Positions 35,227 to 41,344 of a DNA stretch of 62,444 nt are shown here, in pieces; the first letter of the stretch is position 1; each line of letters opens with the position of its first letter. The notes under the pieces were generated by a model. It made no database searches, was not told where the DNA came from, and saw nothing but the letters and a program-made list of their open reading frames with translations. The translations under genes were made by a program, and so were the position numbers. The DNA lies in IMG/VR virus record IMGVR_UViG_3300009702_000014, positions 1-62,444 of that record; one strand, 5' to 3'. Source of the stretch: a virus.

Positions 35227-35565
35227 ATGGCCCTCTACCACAAAGACATTTTTCTCCCGGCTGCCGCCCGTGCGCTCCGCTTCGCAGTTATGCTGCGCTA
35301 CAGCGCCCACGCCCGCCGTGCTGCTACGAATGACCGTTACGGTGATATCAACCTCCCGCGCGTGTTCAATTCCGACAATGCCGAACTGGTAGAGGCAGAA
35401 GTCGAAAACGGCAAAGTTCGGAAGATGGTCTATCGCCAACCGTACAATGGTGAAAATGACCTAGTTATCGTGTTGAACCCCGACGGTTTGGTGCGCACCG
35501 TTTGGCTTAATCAAACTAACGACTCGCACCGCACGCTGGACACAACTAAATACGCCACGGCCTAA
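35227..35565 (+). CDS. Conserved small phage protein, leaderless
   Basis: A 112-residue protein. The C-terminal half (VRKMVYRQPYNGENDLVIVL, then VRTVWLNQTNDSHRTLD) resembles a domain I associate with actinophage and prophage proteins, some suspected ribonuclease-like; I cannot name the family. His and Thr in NDSHRTLD could be functional. An upstream TTG would lie inside the -35 box, so the promoter-adjacent ATG is preferred. Confidence 0.72.
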   Translation: MALYHKDIFLPAAARALRFAVMLRYSAHARRAATNDRYGDINLPRVFNSDNAELVEAEVENGKVRKMVYRQPYNGENDLVIVLNPDGLVRTVWLNQTNDSHRTLDTTKYATA

Positions 35566-35612
35566 ATTAGCGTGAGGGACGGAAAAACTGTCGAGTCCCT
35601 CGGCCTTCCCCG

Positions 35613-35632
35613 CTTGTGAAAAATTTCACAAG
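35613..35632. repeat. Boundary palindrome copy 4
   Basis: CTTGTGAAAAATTTCACAAG, nearly perfect, starts 48 bases after a stop codon. Confidence 0.9.
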
Positions 35633-35937
35633 CTCGCGGGCATTCAACCTATCATATTATGTCAGGATGAGAGTAGGATTAGAAAACGGCACCCACATTC
35701 TCATGTTGAATTGCGTCACAGACACGAAAAACGGACCTACAGGATGGCCGTTAACAGGGGTCTAACGACTTCCAAGGGTACTAATACCAGAAACTCGGCA
35801 AACGCCGTAAAACGCCTCTCAGCACGTCCTAGGGGCATTCTACTATACAGAAAATAATGTAAACAACGTATAAATGGCGTTGCCGAATTGTGACATTTAC
35901 CACTGACATTTAGCTCCAGATACCCTACAAAATTAGG

Positions 35938-35957
35938 CTTGTGAAAAGATTCACAAG
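35938..35957. repeat. Boundary palindrome copy 5
   Basis: CTTGTGAAAAGATTCACAAG lies about 40 bases before the -35 box of the next cassette. Confidence 0.9.
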
Positions 35958-35999
35958 CCGAGGCCGCCGAATTATGAGAAAATCATTAAGGTTTACGTC

Positions 36000-36028
36000 T
36001 TGACAACCAAGAGTCGCTGTAGTATCCT
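36000..36028 (+). promoter_or_regulatory. P1-type promoter, leaderless gene
   Basis: TTGACA, 17 bases, TATCCT, five bases to the ATG. TATGAGAAAATCATTAAG starts 27 bases before the -35 box and is shared with other P1 promoters. Confidence 0.85.
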
Positions 36029-36033
36029 CAGGT

Positions 36034-36264
36034 ATGCCCTACTTCGATGTAGTTGTCACGGTATGCGGACCCGAAGGCGACCCCGACGATTGGTTTGACG
36101 GCGTGGTATATATCGACCACGACAACGCACCTACGGACACCGAACTCACGTTGGCGGCACGCGACGAATACGGCAACACGGTGTATTCCGCCGAACGTAT
36201 CTACCTCGCAGACACCAACAACCTCGGAACGGCTCACCCGAACTATGACAGCATGGCAGACTAG
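36034..36264 (+). CDS. Small hypothetical protein, leaderless
   Basis: A 76-residue acidic beta-rich protein (YFDVVVTVCGPEGDP, VVYIDHDNAPTDTELTLAAR). Function is unknown. The start is fixed by the promoter five bases upstream; a hairpin GGGGGC/GCCCC follows the stop. Confidence 0.78.
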   Translation: MPYFDVVVTVCGPEGDPDDWFDGVVYIDHDNAPTDTELTLAARDEYGNTVYSAERIYLADTNNLGTAHPNYDSMAD

Positions 36265-36286
36265 GGGGCTTTTGCCCCTTGGTCGC

Positions 36287-36305
36287 ATGTGAAATTTTTC
36301 ACAAG
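36287..36305. repeat. Boundary palindrome copy 6
   Basis: ATGTGAAATTTTTCACAAG, 23 bases after the stop codon. Confidence 0.85.
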
Positions 36306-36445
36306 CATGAAAGGGGAAGCTTTCGGCCATTTCCGTCGTGGGGTGGGACGTACTTTGGTTTACTTGCTAGGCCCTTTTTCTGTCTGTAGAATAGCGCGGG
36401 CCGAAATGAGTAACATGAGAAAACACCCCTCTTATCTTAATCAAC

Positions 36446-36464
36446 TAGTGAAAGTTTTCACAAA
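36446..36464. repeat. Boundary palindrome copy 7
   Basis: TAGTGAAAGTTTTCACAAA, about 40 bases before the next -35 box. Confidence 0.8.
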
Positions 36465-36494
36465 GTCTCGGCGCGAGAACTTCAACATAAAAGC

Positions 36495-36523
36495 TTGACA
36501 GACTAGTTTTTATGGTGTAGACT
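36495..36523 (+). promoter_or_regulatory. P1-type promoter, leaderless gene
   Basis: TTGACA, 17 bases, TAGACT, five bases to the ATG. The usual upstream ATGAGA block is missing here. Confidence 0.8.
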
Positions 36524-36528
36524 ACCTT

Positions 36529-36750
36529 ATGAGCATTTACCGTGTTTACATCCTTGGCTATGAGGCCGCGTTCTGGTACTCTACCGTCACTCATGCCCCG
36601 GCGCTCATGTGGTGGGGACCTACGTCGGGTGTCGCGTGGCCCCTTATTAACCGACTGGCACGTAACCTCGGGGTCCGTAAAGTTAGCCTCGGGAGTTTCG
36701 CTACGAAAGTTCCCCCAAAGTTTCAAGAGCCGGGGCGGCATATCCTCTAA
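36529..36750 (+). CDS. Small hypothetical protein, leaderless
   Basis: A 73-residue protein of unknown function, Trp/Tyr-rich in its first half (YRVYILGYEAAFWYS) and basic at the end. It is placed by the promoter. The next promoter begins only 28 bases after the stop. Confidence 0.75.
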   Translation: MSIYRVYILGYEAAFWYSTVTHAPALMWWGPTSGVAWPLINRLARNLGVRKVSLGSFATKVPPKFQEPGRHIL

Positions 36751-36777
36751 ATAAAAGTTTGATTAAGGCCCGAGCTA

Positions 36778-36806
36778 TTGACAGACTCGGGCCATTTGTG
36801 TATTAT
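36778..36806 (+). promoter_or_regulatory. P1-type promoter, leaderless gene
   Basis: TTGACA, 17 bases, TATTAT, five bases to the ATG; GTTTGATTAAGGC upstream is the P1 block without its ATGAGA part. Confidence 0.8.
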
Positions 36807-36811
36807 CAGAT

Positions 36812-36991
36812 ATGCCTTTTATACGCCGTACCTCCGCATTCGACGATTTTCATAAGACAGTTAGCGTGGCGACCGAAACAGAGCTTAAGCGTATGCGGGT
36901 CCGTTTGTCACAACAGCACCCACACTATGACGCAAAACTCCGCATGATTGATAAGCGTATTGCCATTTTCCACGGTTTCACAGGTGCTTAG
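36812..36991 (+). CDS. Small basic protein, leaderless
   Basis: A 59-residue helical, basic protein (MPFIRRTSAFDDFHKTVSV, TELKRMRVRLSQQHPHYDAK). Function is unknown. A full promoter ends five bases from this ATG, and a CCCTC/GAGGG hairpin follows directly after TAG. Confidence 0.75.
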   Translation: MPFIRRTSAFDDFHKTVSVATETELKRMRVRLSQQHPHYDAKLRMIDKRIAIFHGFTGA

Positions 36992-37007
36992 CCCTCTTAG
37001 GAGGGTT
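36992..37007 (+). terminator. Short hairpin after the stop codon
   Basis: CCCTCTTAGGAGGG followed by TTGTG; weak as an intrinsic terminator because the T-run is short. Confidence 0.5.
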
Positions 37008-37013
37008 GTGGGT

Positions 37014-37032
37014 TTGTGAAATATTTCACTTG
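37014..37032. repeat. Boundary palindrome copy 8
   Basis: TTGTGAAATATTTCACTTG, 23 bases after the stop codon and 30 before the next -35 box. Confidence 0.88.
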
Positions 37033-37061
37033 ATTATGAGAAAATGATTAAGACTTTTTTG

Positions 37062-37090
37062 TTGACGGCCCCCGCCCTATGTGCTATGGT
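37062..37090 (+). promoter_or_regulatory. P1-type promoter, leaderless gene
   Basis: TTGACG, 17 bases, TATGGT, six bases to the ATG; preceded by TATGAGAAAATGATTAAG. Confidence 0.85.
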
Positions 37091-37096
37091 TGGGGC

Positions 37097-37381
37097 ATGA
37101 AAAACACTTTCGTTGTGTTCGTCCAGAGGCTTTGTGCTACTAGTGATAGCAACGGCAATCCGCGCCGAGTTTTCCAAGTGGTCCGTGAGGAAACGGCGTC
37201 GAATGTGTATTCCCACCGTGGTATTACCAAAGTAAACGCCCCCGTGGAATACTATGAGGAAGGGTATATTGGCCCGGACGTAGTGCCTCATGACCACGCC
37301 CATACCTACATCAACCTTCCCGACGTGCAAATCAGCGTGTCAGAGTATAACAAGATTCGCAAGCTTGCGAAGCCGAGTTAA
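37097..37381 (+). CDS. Small hypothetical protein, leaderless
   Basis: A 94-residue protein with strand-rich FVVFVQRLCATSDSNG, HDHAHTYINLPDVQI and a short C-terminal helix. Function is unknown. The reading frame also runs upstream through the -10 box, but the ATG six bases after it is the likely start. Confidence 0.77.
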   Translation: MKNTFVVFVQRLCATSDSNGNPRRVFQVVREETASNVYSHRGITKVNAPVEYYEEGYIGPDVVPHDHAHTYINLPDVQISVSEYNKIRKLAKPS

Positions 37382-37397
37382 TTCTCGGCTCCTGTGT

Positions 37398-37416
37398 TTG
37401 TGAAATAATTCACAAG
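37398..37416. repeat. Boundary palindrome copy 9
   Basis: TTGTGAAATAATTCACAAG, 17 bases after the stop, running straight into TTCTCACAATTCT of the next promoter. Confidence 0.9.
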
Positions 37417-37455
37417 TTCTCACAATTCTAATAAAAGGCTATGATATTGTCAGTT

Positions 37456-37695
37456 ATGAGCAAATTCCAAATAAAGCGTGCTTCCCATGCTTCGAATGCC
37501 TCTGTCTGGTACGTGGACATCACTCCGCAAAAGGCGCGGGCGGTCCTCACTCGACTCATGGACCGACGCACACGGTTGCCGCGTGTTGGTAACTTGCTAG
37601 TGCTCCCGACAGTGGGACGTGTTTTTCTCACTAATCGAGGTAATGGATACTCGCTAGAGGGCACTAATCGAGAGGAACTGTCCGGGCTACTTTAA
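37456..37695 (+). CDS. Small basic protein, leaderless
   Basis: A 79-residue basic protein (ITPQKARAVLTRLMDRRTR). TATTGT ends five bases before the ATG. The last codons overlap a GGGCTAC/GTAGCCC hairpin that contains the stop in its loop. Function is unknown. Confidence 0.75.
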   Translation: MSKFQIKRASHASNASVWYVDITPQKARAVLTRLMDRRTRLPRVGNLLVLPTVGRVFLTNRGNGYSLEGTNREELSGLL

Positions 37696-37702
37696 GTAGC
37701 CC
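37684..37702 (+). terminator. Hairpin with the stop codon in its loop
   Basis: GGGCTAC tttaa GTAGCCC; the TAA stop is inside the loop. Confidence 0.65.
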
Positions 37703-37711
37703 CGAAAGAGT

Positions 37712-37730
37712 TTGTGAAATGTTTCACAAG
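37712..37730. repeat. Boundary palindrome copy 10
   Basis: TTGTGAAATGTTTCACAAG, 17 bases after the stop codon. Confidence 0.92.
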
Positions 37731-37771
37731 CCGAGTTCGCCGTTTATGAGAGTTAGATTAAGATTTTAGGG

Positions 37772-37799
37772 TTGACATACACTCTCAGTATGCTATACT
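37772..37799 (+). promoter_or_regulatory. P1-type promoter, leaderless gene
   Basis: TTGACA, 16 bases, TATACT, six bases to the ATG; TATGAGAGTTAGATTAAG begins 27 bases before the -35 box. Confidence 0.85.
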
Positions 37800-37805
37800 C
37801 AGGAC

Positions 37806-37961
37806 ATGGAAAACAACCTTCCCAAATACGACGGCGGCATGGACACTCTCGTTATCAAGTCGCGTGCGGGCGTACCGTTCGCCACGAAGCGCGTCCACCC
37901 CGACCGCGAAACCCCGAAGTACCCCGAAGGCGCGAGTGTAGAGCGCGTCAAGGCCAAGTGA
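37806..37961 (+). CDS. Small basic protein, leaderless
   Basis: A 51-residue protein (MENNLPKYDGGMDTLVIKSR then Lys/Arg-rich). The TGA stop forms the loop of a GCCAAGT/ACTTGGC hairpin. Function is unknown. Confidence 0.78.
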   Translation: MENNLPKYDGGMDTLVIKSRAGVPFATKRVHPDRETPKYPEGASVERVKAK

Positions 37962-37970
37962 AAACTTGGC
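37953..37970 (+). terminator. Hairpin with the stop codon in its loop
   Basis: GCCAAG tgaaaa CTTGGC, then TTGTCTG; the TGA stop is in the loop. Confidence 0.65.
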
Positions 37971-37978
37971 TTGTCTGT

Positions 37979-37997
37979 TTGTGAAATCCTTCACGAG
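37979..37997. repeat. Boundary palindrome copy 11
   Basis: TTGTGAAATCCTTCACGAG, 18 bases after the stop codon and directly before TTCTCACAATTC. Confidence 0.85.
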
Positions 37998-38050
37998 TTC
38001 TCACAATTCCCATACTCAGAGTGATATAGTGTTTTTGAAAGGGGCACTAA

Positions 38051-38212
38051 ATGACGTTTAAAGCTTGGATGAAAAAGGTGGATGCCGCCGTATCAGTTAC
38101 CGCAGGACTAAGCGTTTACGATTTGCCAGACATGCCTTTCTATGACATGTTTAACGACGACTATACTCCCGAAGAGGCCGCCGAGGAAACACTCATGAAC
38201 GCGGGGTGGTAA
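38051..38212 (+). CDS. Small acidic protein with DUF5419-like features
   Basis: A 53-residue protein. It has a WMKKVDAAVSVTAGL start, LPDMPFYDMFNDDYTPEEAA and a final acidic helix, a layout common to small actinophage and bacterial proteins of unknown role. Unlike its neighbours it has a leader: a TATAGT box is followed 20 bases on by AAAGGGGC and the ATG. Confidence 0.78.
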   Translation: MTFKAWMKKVDAAVSVTAGLSVYDLPDMPFYDMFNDDYTPEEAAEETLMNAGW

Positions 38213-38220
38213 ACCCACCC
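38204..38220 (+). terminator. Hairpin overlapping the stop codon
   Basis: GGGTGG taaa CCCACCC with the TAA in its loop. Confidence 0.6.
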
Positions 38221-38227
38221 TGTGTCT

Positions 38228-38246
38228 TTGTGAAATATTTCACGAG
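38228..38246. repeat. Boundary palindrome copy 12
   Basis: TTGTGAAATATTTCACGAG, 16 bases after the stop codon. Confidence 0.9.
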
Positions 38247-38316
38247 CTTAATCCATCCCACTAACAATAACCTACATTTAAATGAGTATAGTGAGAGTTT
38301 CATTAAGGATACGGGC

Positions 38317-38345
38317 TTGACAGTCTGGCACATAGAGAGTACACT
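38317..38345 (+). promoter_or_regulatory. P1-type promoter, leaderless gene
   Basis: TTGACA, 17 bases, TACACT, five bases to the ATG; GTGAGAGTTTCATTAAGG is the upstream block. Confidence 0.83.
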
Positions 38346-38350
38346 AGGTC

Positions 38351-38551
38351 ATGACAGTCAACGGAAAGTTCCTTATCACCAAAGAATTTCGCGGCTTTCT
38401 TACTGTGCTTCGTAATCTCCAAGACAGGACGGGATATGAAACCCGCACCGTTTGGTCCGACTGGTACGCCCGTAAGCAATACGATGTTCAGGAATGCTTC
38501 GAAAAGGGCATGACTCCGCAAGAGACATTTTTGCAGGTTGGTAGTGAATAA
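38351..38551 (+). CDS. Small hypothetical protein, leaderless
   Basis: A 66-residue alpha/beta protein (GKFLITKEFRGFLTVLRNLQ, then FEKGMTPQETFLQVG). Function is unknown. A strong tetraloop terminator follows immediately. Confidence 0.78.
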   Translation: MTVNGKFLITKEFRGFLTVLRNLQDRTGYETRTVWSDWYARKQYDVQECFEKGMTPQETFLQVGSE

Positions 38552-38570
38552 AGCCCTTCGGGGCTTTTTT
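38551..38570 (+). terminator. Intrinsic terminator
   Basis: AAGCCCTTCGGGGCTTTTTT: GC-rich stem, UUCG-type loop and six T. Confidence 0.88.
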
Positions 38571-38581
38571 CATTCCTGCGT

Positions 38582-38600
38582 TTGTGAATTATTTCACATG
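38582..38600. repeat. Boundary palindrome copy 13
   Basis: TTGTGAATTATTTCACATG, twelve bases beyond the terminator T-run, showing it is separate from the terminator. Confidence 0.85.
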
Positions 38601-38623
38601 AACATTAAGATTGGCATGTTGTT

Positions 38624-38657
38624 TTCTCATATTTCTAACATAGCCCGCCGCTATACT
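38624..38657 (+). promoter_or_regulatory. P2-type promoter, leaderless gene
   Basis: TTCTCAT, then TAGCCCGCC within the spacer, then TATACT and six bases to the ATG. There is no TTGACA-like -35 box. Confidence 0.78.
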
Positions 38658-38663
38658 TAAACC

Positions 38664-39008
38664 ATGAACGAATACCTGATTACCTTTAAGCGCGGTGCCG
38701 TGGTGGATTATGCCATTGTGATTATCCGACTCCTACGTTTACTCTGCCATCTAGACCTACGTAGTGCAAAGGATATCGTGTGGCCGTATAAGGCAAAAGG
38801 TCAGGCACTCACGGTACGTGTCTCTGCCGCACAGTTGGCCCACTTTACCTCGCACTTGTTGGCACGGGCACAGGCGCGAGGGGTGGGGCTAGATAATGCC
38901 GGGTACTTTACTATCCAAAGCATTGAGCCCGTCCCGGCCGAAACTGCAGTGAATCTGGTAAAGCTCGGCCTCAGCGAGGTAGAAGCGCCCACTACCGATT
39001 TTTACTGA
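38664..39008 (+). CDS. Hypothetical protein, leaderless
   Basis: A 114-residue, mostly helical protein (AIVIIRLLRLLCHLDLRSAK and AAQLAHFTSHLLARAQARG). Function is unknown. It is the longest of the nearby cassette genes, and a GAGCCCTTCGGGGCTC hairpin starts at its stop codon. Confidence 0.78.
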   Translation: MNEYLITFKRGAVVDYAIVIIRLLRLLCHLDLRSAKDIVWPYKAKGQALTVRVSAAQLAHFTSHLLARAQARGVGLDNAGYFTIQSIEPVPAETAVNLVKLGLSEVEAPTTDFY

Positions 39009-39024
39009 GCCCTTCGGGGCTCTT
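39007..39024 (+). terminator. Intrinsic terminator overlapping the stop
   Basis: GAGCCCTTCGGGGCTC followed by TTTC, starting at the stop codon. Confidence 0.8.
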
Positions 39025-39035
39025 TCAACTTGTGG

Positions 39036-39057
39036 GCTTGTGAATTATTTCACAAGC
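39036..39057. repeat. Boundary palindrome copy 14
   Basis: GCTTGTGAATTATTTCACAAGC (shown in two parts: GCTTGTGAATT and ATTTCACAAGC) is the longest perfect arm pair in the family. Confidence 0.93.
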
Positions 39058-39062
39058 AAAAT

Positions 39063-39250
39063 AGCGCCCCTGTAGGTTAGGGGCGCTTGTTCATTAATTA
39101 AGGTAAACTTTTTTATTCTAACCATTGTGAGTTAAGAAATTAGGCGCATTAGCCTCGCCGCATAACTTTGCTCCCCTCGTTTGACTAGGTGGCTTCGATG
39201 GGTCTGTCCCATCGCCTACGTTCCTAGAGTACACCTACCAAAAGTGAGAG
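39063..39250 (+). other. Gene-free stretch with two strong hairpins
   Basis: There is no ORF. AGCGCCCC/GGGGCGCT (39063-39088) followed by TTGTT looks like a terminator. A second structure at 39186-39229 has an outer CTAGG/CCTAG pair and an inner perfect CGATGGG/CCCATCG stem with loop TCTGT. The second could be a small RNA or protein-binding element. Confidence 0.5.
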
Positions 39251-39278
39251 TTATGAGAGTTAGATTAAGATTCAGGGG

Positions 39279-39307
39279 TTGACAGCCTTAGCAGCGTGGT
39301 TTATAGT
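39279..39307 (+). promoter_or_regulatory. P1-type promoter, leaderless gene
   Basis: TTGACA, 17 bases, TATAGT, five bases to the ATG; upstream block TATGAGAGTTAGATTAAG is identical to the one at 37745. Confidence 0.87.
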
Positions 39308-39312
39308 AAGTC

Positions 39313-39384
39313 ATGGTTCTCACCACGGCAATTGTCCTTGTTATCATGCTTGTTTTAATCCCGTGGGTGTTTCGTTGGGAGTAA
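39313..39384 (+). CDS. 23-residue membrane peptide, leaderless
   Basis: MVLTTAIVLVIMLVLIPWVF followed by RWE is a single transmembrane helix with a short charged end. A complete P1 promoter ends five bases before the ATG, and the next gene starts two bases after its stop with its own GGGAG, so the two form a dicistronic unit. It may inhibit or modify a membrane protein. Confidence 0.65.
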   Translation: MVLTTAIVLVIMLVLIPWVFRWE

Positions 39385-39386
39385 CT

Positions 39387-39578
39387 ATGGAACAGCCTAT
39401 CCGTCGGGAAACCTATACGTATGGGTATCTCGACTTGTACGAGAACAGGATTGTAGTTTGCCCCGCGTCCTACGCGACAGAGGAACAGATAGAGTCGTTA
39501 ATGGAAGATGCTAGAACATATGTGGCACTTGCTACAAAACCGGTCAGGATTCACGTTTCTCACAAAGATAAGGAATAG
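39387..39578 (+). CDS. Small hypothetical protein
   Basis: A 63-residue protein with beta-rich YTYGYLDLYENRIVV and a helical EEQIESLMEDARTYV. The ATG is preceded by TTGGGAG, part of the previous ORF. Function is unknown. Confidence 0.75.
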   Translation: MEQPIRRETYTYGYLDLYENRIVVCPASYATEEQIESLMEDARTYVALATKPVRIHVSHKDKE

Positions 39579-39586
39579 GATAAGTC

Positions 39587-39769
39587 ATGAGCGTTTTCAT
39601 TTTCGAGGAAATGATACCCTATGGTGTAAGGTGCTATGTGGTAGTGGCGGAGACGCGTGAGCAAGCATGGGCACACCTCAGTTCCGGGGATATGCCATCA
39701 CACGGTTGGACAGTAGCGGAAATTCCGATAGAAGATGGGGCAGTATATGAGACAATCTGGAGCGAGTGA
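39587..39769 (+). CDS. Small hypothetical protein
   Basis: A 60-residue protein (FIFEEMIPYGVRCYVVVAET, then a helix AWAHLSSGDM) reading like a single beta-alpha unit. It is the third gene of the operon begun by the membrane peptide. The stop is embedded in a GCGAG/CTCGC hairpin. Confidence 0.75.
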   Translation: MSVFIFEEMIPYGVRCYVVVAETREQAWAHLSSGDMPSHGWTVAEIPIEDGAVYETIWSE

Positions 39770-39778
39770 AAACTCGCC
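39763..39778 (+). terminator. Hairpin with the stop codon in its loop
   Basis: GCGAG tgaaaa CTCGC; TGA is in the loop. Confidence 0.6.
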
Positions 39779-39784
39779 CCTGCC

Positions 39785-39804
39785 CTTGTGAAATTTTTCA
39801 CAAG
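39785..39804. repeat. Boundary palindrome copy 15
   Basis: CTTGTGAAATTTTTCACAAG between convergent genes, downstream of both. Confidence 0.92.
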
Positions 39805-39817
39805 GCTGTCTCCACCC

Positions 39818-39982
39818 TCACAAATATGAGGGTGACGTGAGGGCGTCCCATTCTTCCTCGCTCAACTGTTTTTCCTCGCCGTACACCAGCAACGCGCTGT
39901 CAAGTTCCTCTGCGTCATTCGTGAGGAACCCGTTTTCGTCCGCCCACCGTTGAAACTCGTCCTTAATTTCTTCTTTGTTCAT
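39818..39982 (-). CDS. Small acidic protein, leaderless
   Basis: A 54-residue acidic helical protein (MNKEEIKDEFQRWADENGF, EEEWDAL). TAGTAT ends five bases before the ATG, and TTCTCATG stands upstream as in P2 promoters. The ATGAGAA heptamer is shared with the divergent P1 promoter at 40041. Function is unknown. Confidence 0.72.
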   Translation of the reverse strand: MNKEEIKDEFQRWADENGFLTNDAEELDSALLVYGEEKQLSEEEWDALTSPSYL

Positions 39983-40040
39983 GCCTTATACTATCATGCC
40001 AAACATGAGAATGGGTGAGAAAATCATTAAGATTTAGGGC

Positions 40041-40069
40041 TTGACAGCCTGAGCGGTAGGGAGTAGACT
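40041..40069 (+). promoter_or_regulatory. P1-type promoter, leaderless gene
   Basis: TTGACA, 17 bases, TAGACT, six bases to the ATG; GTGAGAAAATCATTAAG precedes it. Confidence 0.86.
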
Positions 40070-40075
40070 ACATGC

Positions 40076-40336
40076 ATGGAACCGACCTACGATATCCAAC
40101 TGCACGTGCAGGCCATTCTCAAGGATGACGACGGCGATAACTTCTACGACGAAACGGACTTCTATTACAAGGGCGTAGAAGTGATGCTGCGCGGGACCGA
40201 GGATATCAGCGACATTACCCTACTTGAAGATTTGCCCTATGTGTTCGATTGCAAGACGGCCCCGAAGATGCGCGATGATGTCGAGAACTTCGTTGGTGAC
40301 GGAGAATTGACTGATTTGTGGGTGGATTTCGATTAG
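40076..40336 (+). CDS. Small acidic hypothetical protein, leaderless
   Basis: An 86-residue, strongly acidic protein (AILKDDDGDNFYDETDFYYK). Its charge could let it mimic DNA, as with some phage anti-restriction proteins, but that is speculation. It begins a three-gene unit. Confidence 0.78.
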   Translation: MEPTYDIQLHVQAILKDDDGDNFYDETDFYYKGVEVMLRGTEDISDITLLEDLPYVFDCKTAPKMRDDVENFVGDGELTDLWVDFD

Positions 40337-40377
40337 TCCGCTCATTTTCCTCAGTTAGCGAAAGGATACACTAAGCT

Positions 40378-40578
40378 ATGTTCAACTACACGGATGCAAA
40401 AGACTTCCTGCCCGCACTTCCCAACAACAAGGCTATCACAGTTTCCACGGAGTATGACCGCCCCGACAAGCTGACGCCCTTTGTATCCCCCGTGGTACTG
40501 CGTCGGCTCCAAGCTGAGGGGAAGGTTACGGCAAGCAAGCAGAAGGGCTCCTACCTTTATTTGGTACAGAAGAAATGA
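40378..40578 (+). CDS. Small basic protein, leaderless
   Basis: A 66-residue protein. VVLRRLQAEGKVTASKQKG resembles the wing region of small winged-helix DNA-binding proteins. TACACT ends five bases before the ATG. Its stop overlaps the start of the nucleotidyltransferase remnant. Confidence 0.72.
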   Translation: MFNYTDAKDFLPALPNNKAITVSTEYDRPDKLTPFVSPVVLRRLQAEGKVTASKQKGSYLYLVQKK

Positions 40579-40786
40579 TACCGGAACAGCTAAGCACCCT
40601 TCCCAACGTACAGGTGGGGCTTACGGGCTCTCACCTGTACGGGCTGGATACGCCCAACTCTGACGAGGATTATGGCGCTGTATTCCATGAGGGACCGGAA
40701 GTTTGATAAGCTTCCTACCAATGAGAGATTAAAGCTTGCTGCTAGCGACTACTTTCTGAGGTTGTTTGAAGTCGCGGCCTTGTGAA
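40575..40786 (+). pseudogene. Remnant of an MJ0435/polymerase-beta-type nucleotidyltransferase
   Basis: The first 43 codons (VGLTGSHLYGLDTPNSDEDY) keep the GS and SDxD motifs of minimal nucleotidyltransferases found in large phages, normally more than 200 residues long. The frame then stops. A second frame from about 40688 reads RKFDKLPTNERLKLAASDYF, which looks like the end of such a protein. An internal deletion with frameshift is the simplest explanation. Confidence 0.65.
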
Positions 40787-40797
40787 AAGATTCACTA
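40779..40797. repeat. Boundary palindrome copy 16
   Basis: CTTGTGAAAAGATTCACTA with a degraded right arm, ending the remnant gene. Confidence 0.75.
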
Positions 40798-40813
40798 TCT
40801 TCATGAAGGTTAT

Positions 40814-40847
40814 TTCTCATGTTTTTCATTTAGCCCCGCCGTATCAT
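40814..40847 (+). promoter_or_regulatory. P2-type promoter, leaderless gene
   Basis: TTCTCATGTTTTTCAT, then TTAGCCCCGCCG, then TATCAT and five bases to the ATG. Confidence 0.78.
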
Positions 40848-40852
40848 AAAGC

Positions 40853-41311
40853 ATGAACGCGAAGGGGATAATCCAAGGTGTGAGATTTGCCCGTAAAATA
40901 CTTCCTGTCCTTGCCGAGGATTTGGGGCTTCCTACTGATAAAGTGTCCCTTAAGATTGTGTCTAATGGTGGTTCTCAGGCGGTTCGGGCTTCTACTGAGT
41001 ACGGCTACCGTTATCGTGTTGAGTTAGACTTCAATCAGACTAGGGATTTGCGGGACGTGTTGTTTATCTTGGCTCACGAGTTGCGGCATATCTGGCAATT
41101 CATAAATGGTGTAAATCTTGGTAGCAAAGAAGCACGAGCGGCGACGAAGGGTAAGCCTGTCCTGTATCGTGGTATGCAAGACGAGAAAGACGCCGACGAG
41201 TATGCCCTCATGATGGAGCGGAGCTACAAGTACACAAATACCCGTATAAATCCCGACGCCCATAGTCTGTACATTCACGTCAAGATTGCACGGCACACGC
41301 TCGGTTTCTAA
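40853..41311 (+). CDS. Putative zinc metallopeptidase with HELRH motif, leaderless
   Basis: A 152-residue protein. VLFILAHELRHIWQF carries the zinc-peptidase signature HExxH, and KDADEYALMMER about 40 residues later can supply the third ligand, an arrangement as in SprT/ImmA-like peptidases. No signal peptide is present, so it would act in the cytoplasm, perhaps on a host regulator. Family assignment is uncertain. Confidence 0.72.
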   Translation: MNAKGIIQGVRFARKILPVLAEDLGLPTDKVSLKIVSNGGSQAVRASTEYGYRYRVELDFNQTRDLRDVLFILAHELRHIWQFINGVNLGSKEARAATKGKPVLYRGMQDEKDADEYALMMERSYKYTNTRINPDAHSLYIHVKIARHTLGF

Positions 41312-41314
41312 TCA

Positions 41315-41339
41315 TTCTCATAAAAGAAACGGATAATAT
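41315..41339 (+). promoter_or_regulatory. P2-type promoter, leaderless gene
   Basis: TTCTCAT, a 12-base spacer, TAATAT, five bases to the ATG. It lacks the AGCCCCGC tract. Confidence 0.65.
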
Positions 41340-41344
41340 AGGTC

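Larger units (their letters stand above)
35566..36033. other. Gene-free stretch with repeats
   Basis: No ORF is supported. It contains palindromes at 35613 and 35938, and from 35699 a roughly 55-base imperfect copy of the block at 34251 (both run TTCTCATGTTG, then a GCGTC hairpin, then ACGG and ATGGCCGT). The P1 promoter of the next gene closes it. Confidence 0.6.

Noticed and set aside
36289-36498. 69-residue plus-strand ORF
   Set aside because: It contains two copies of the boundary palindrome and ends inside the next -35 box, so it is probably non-coding.
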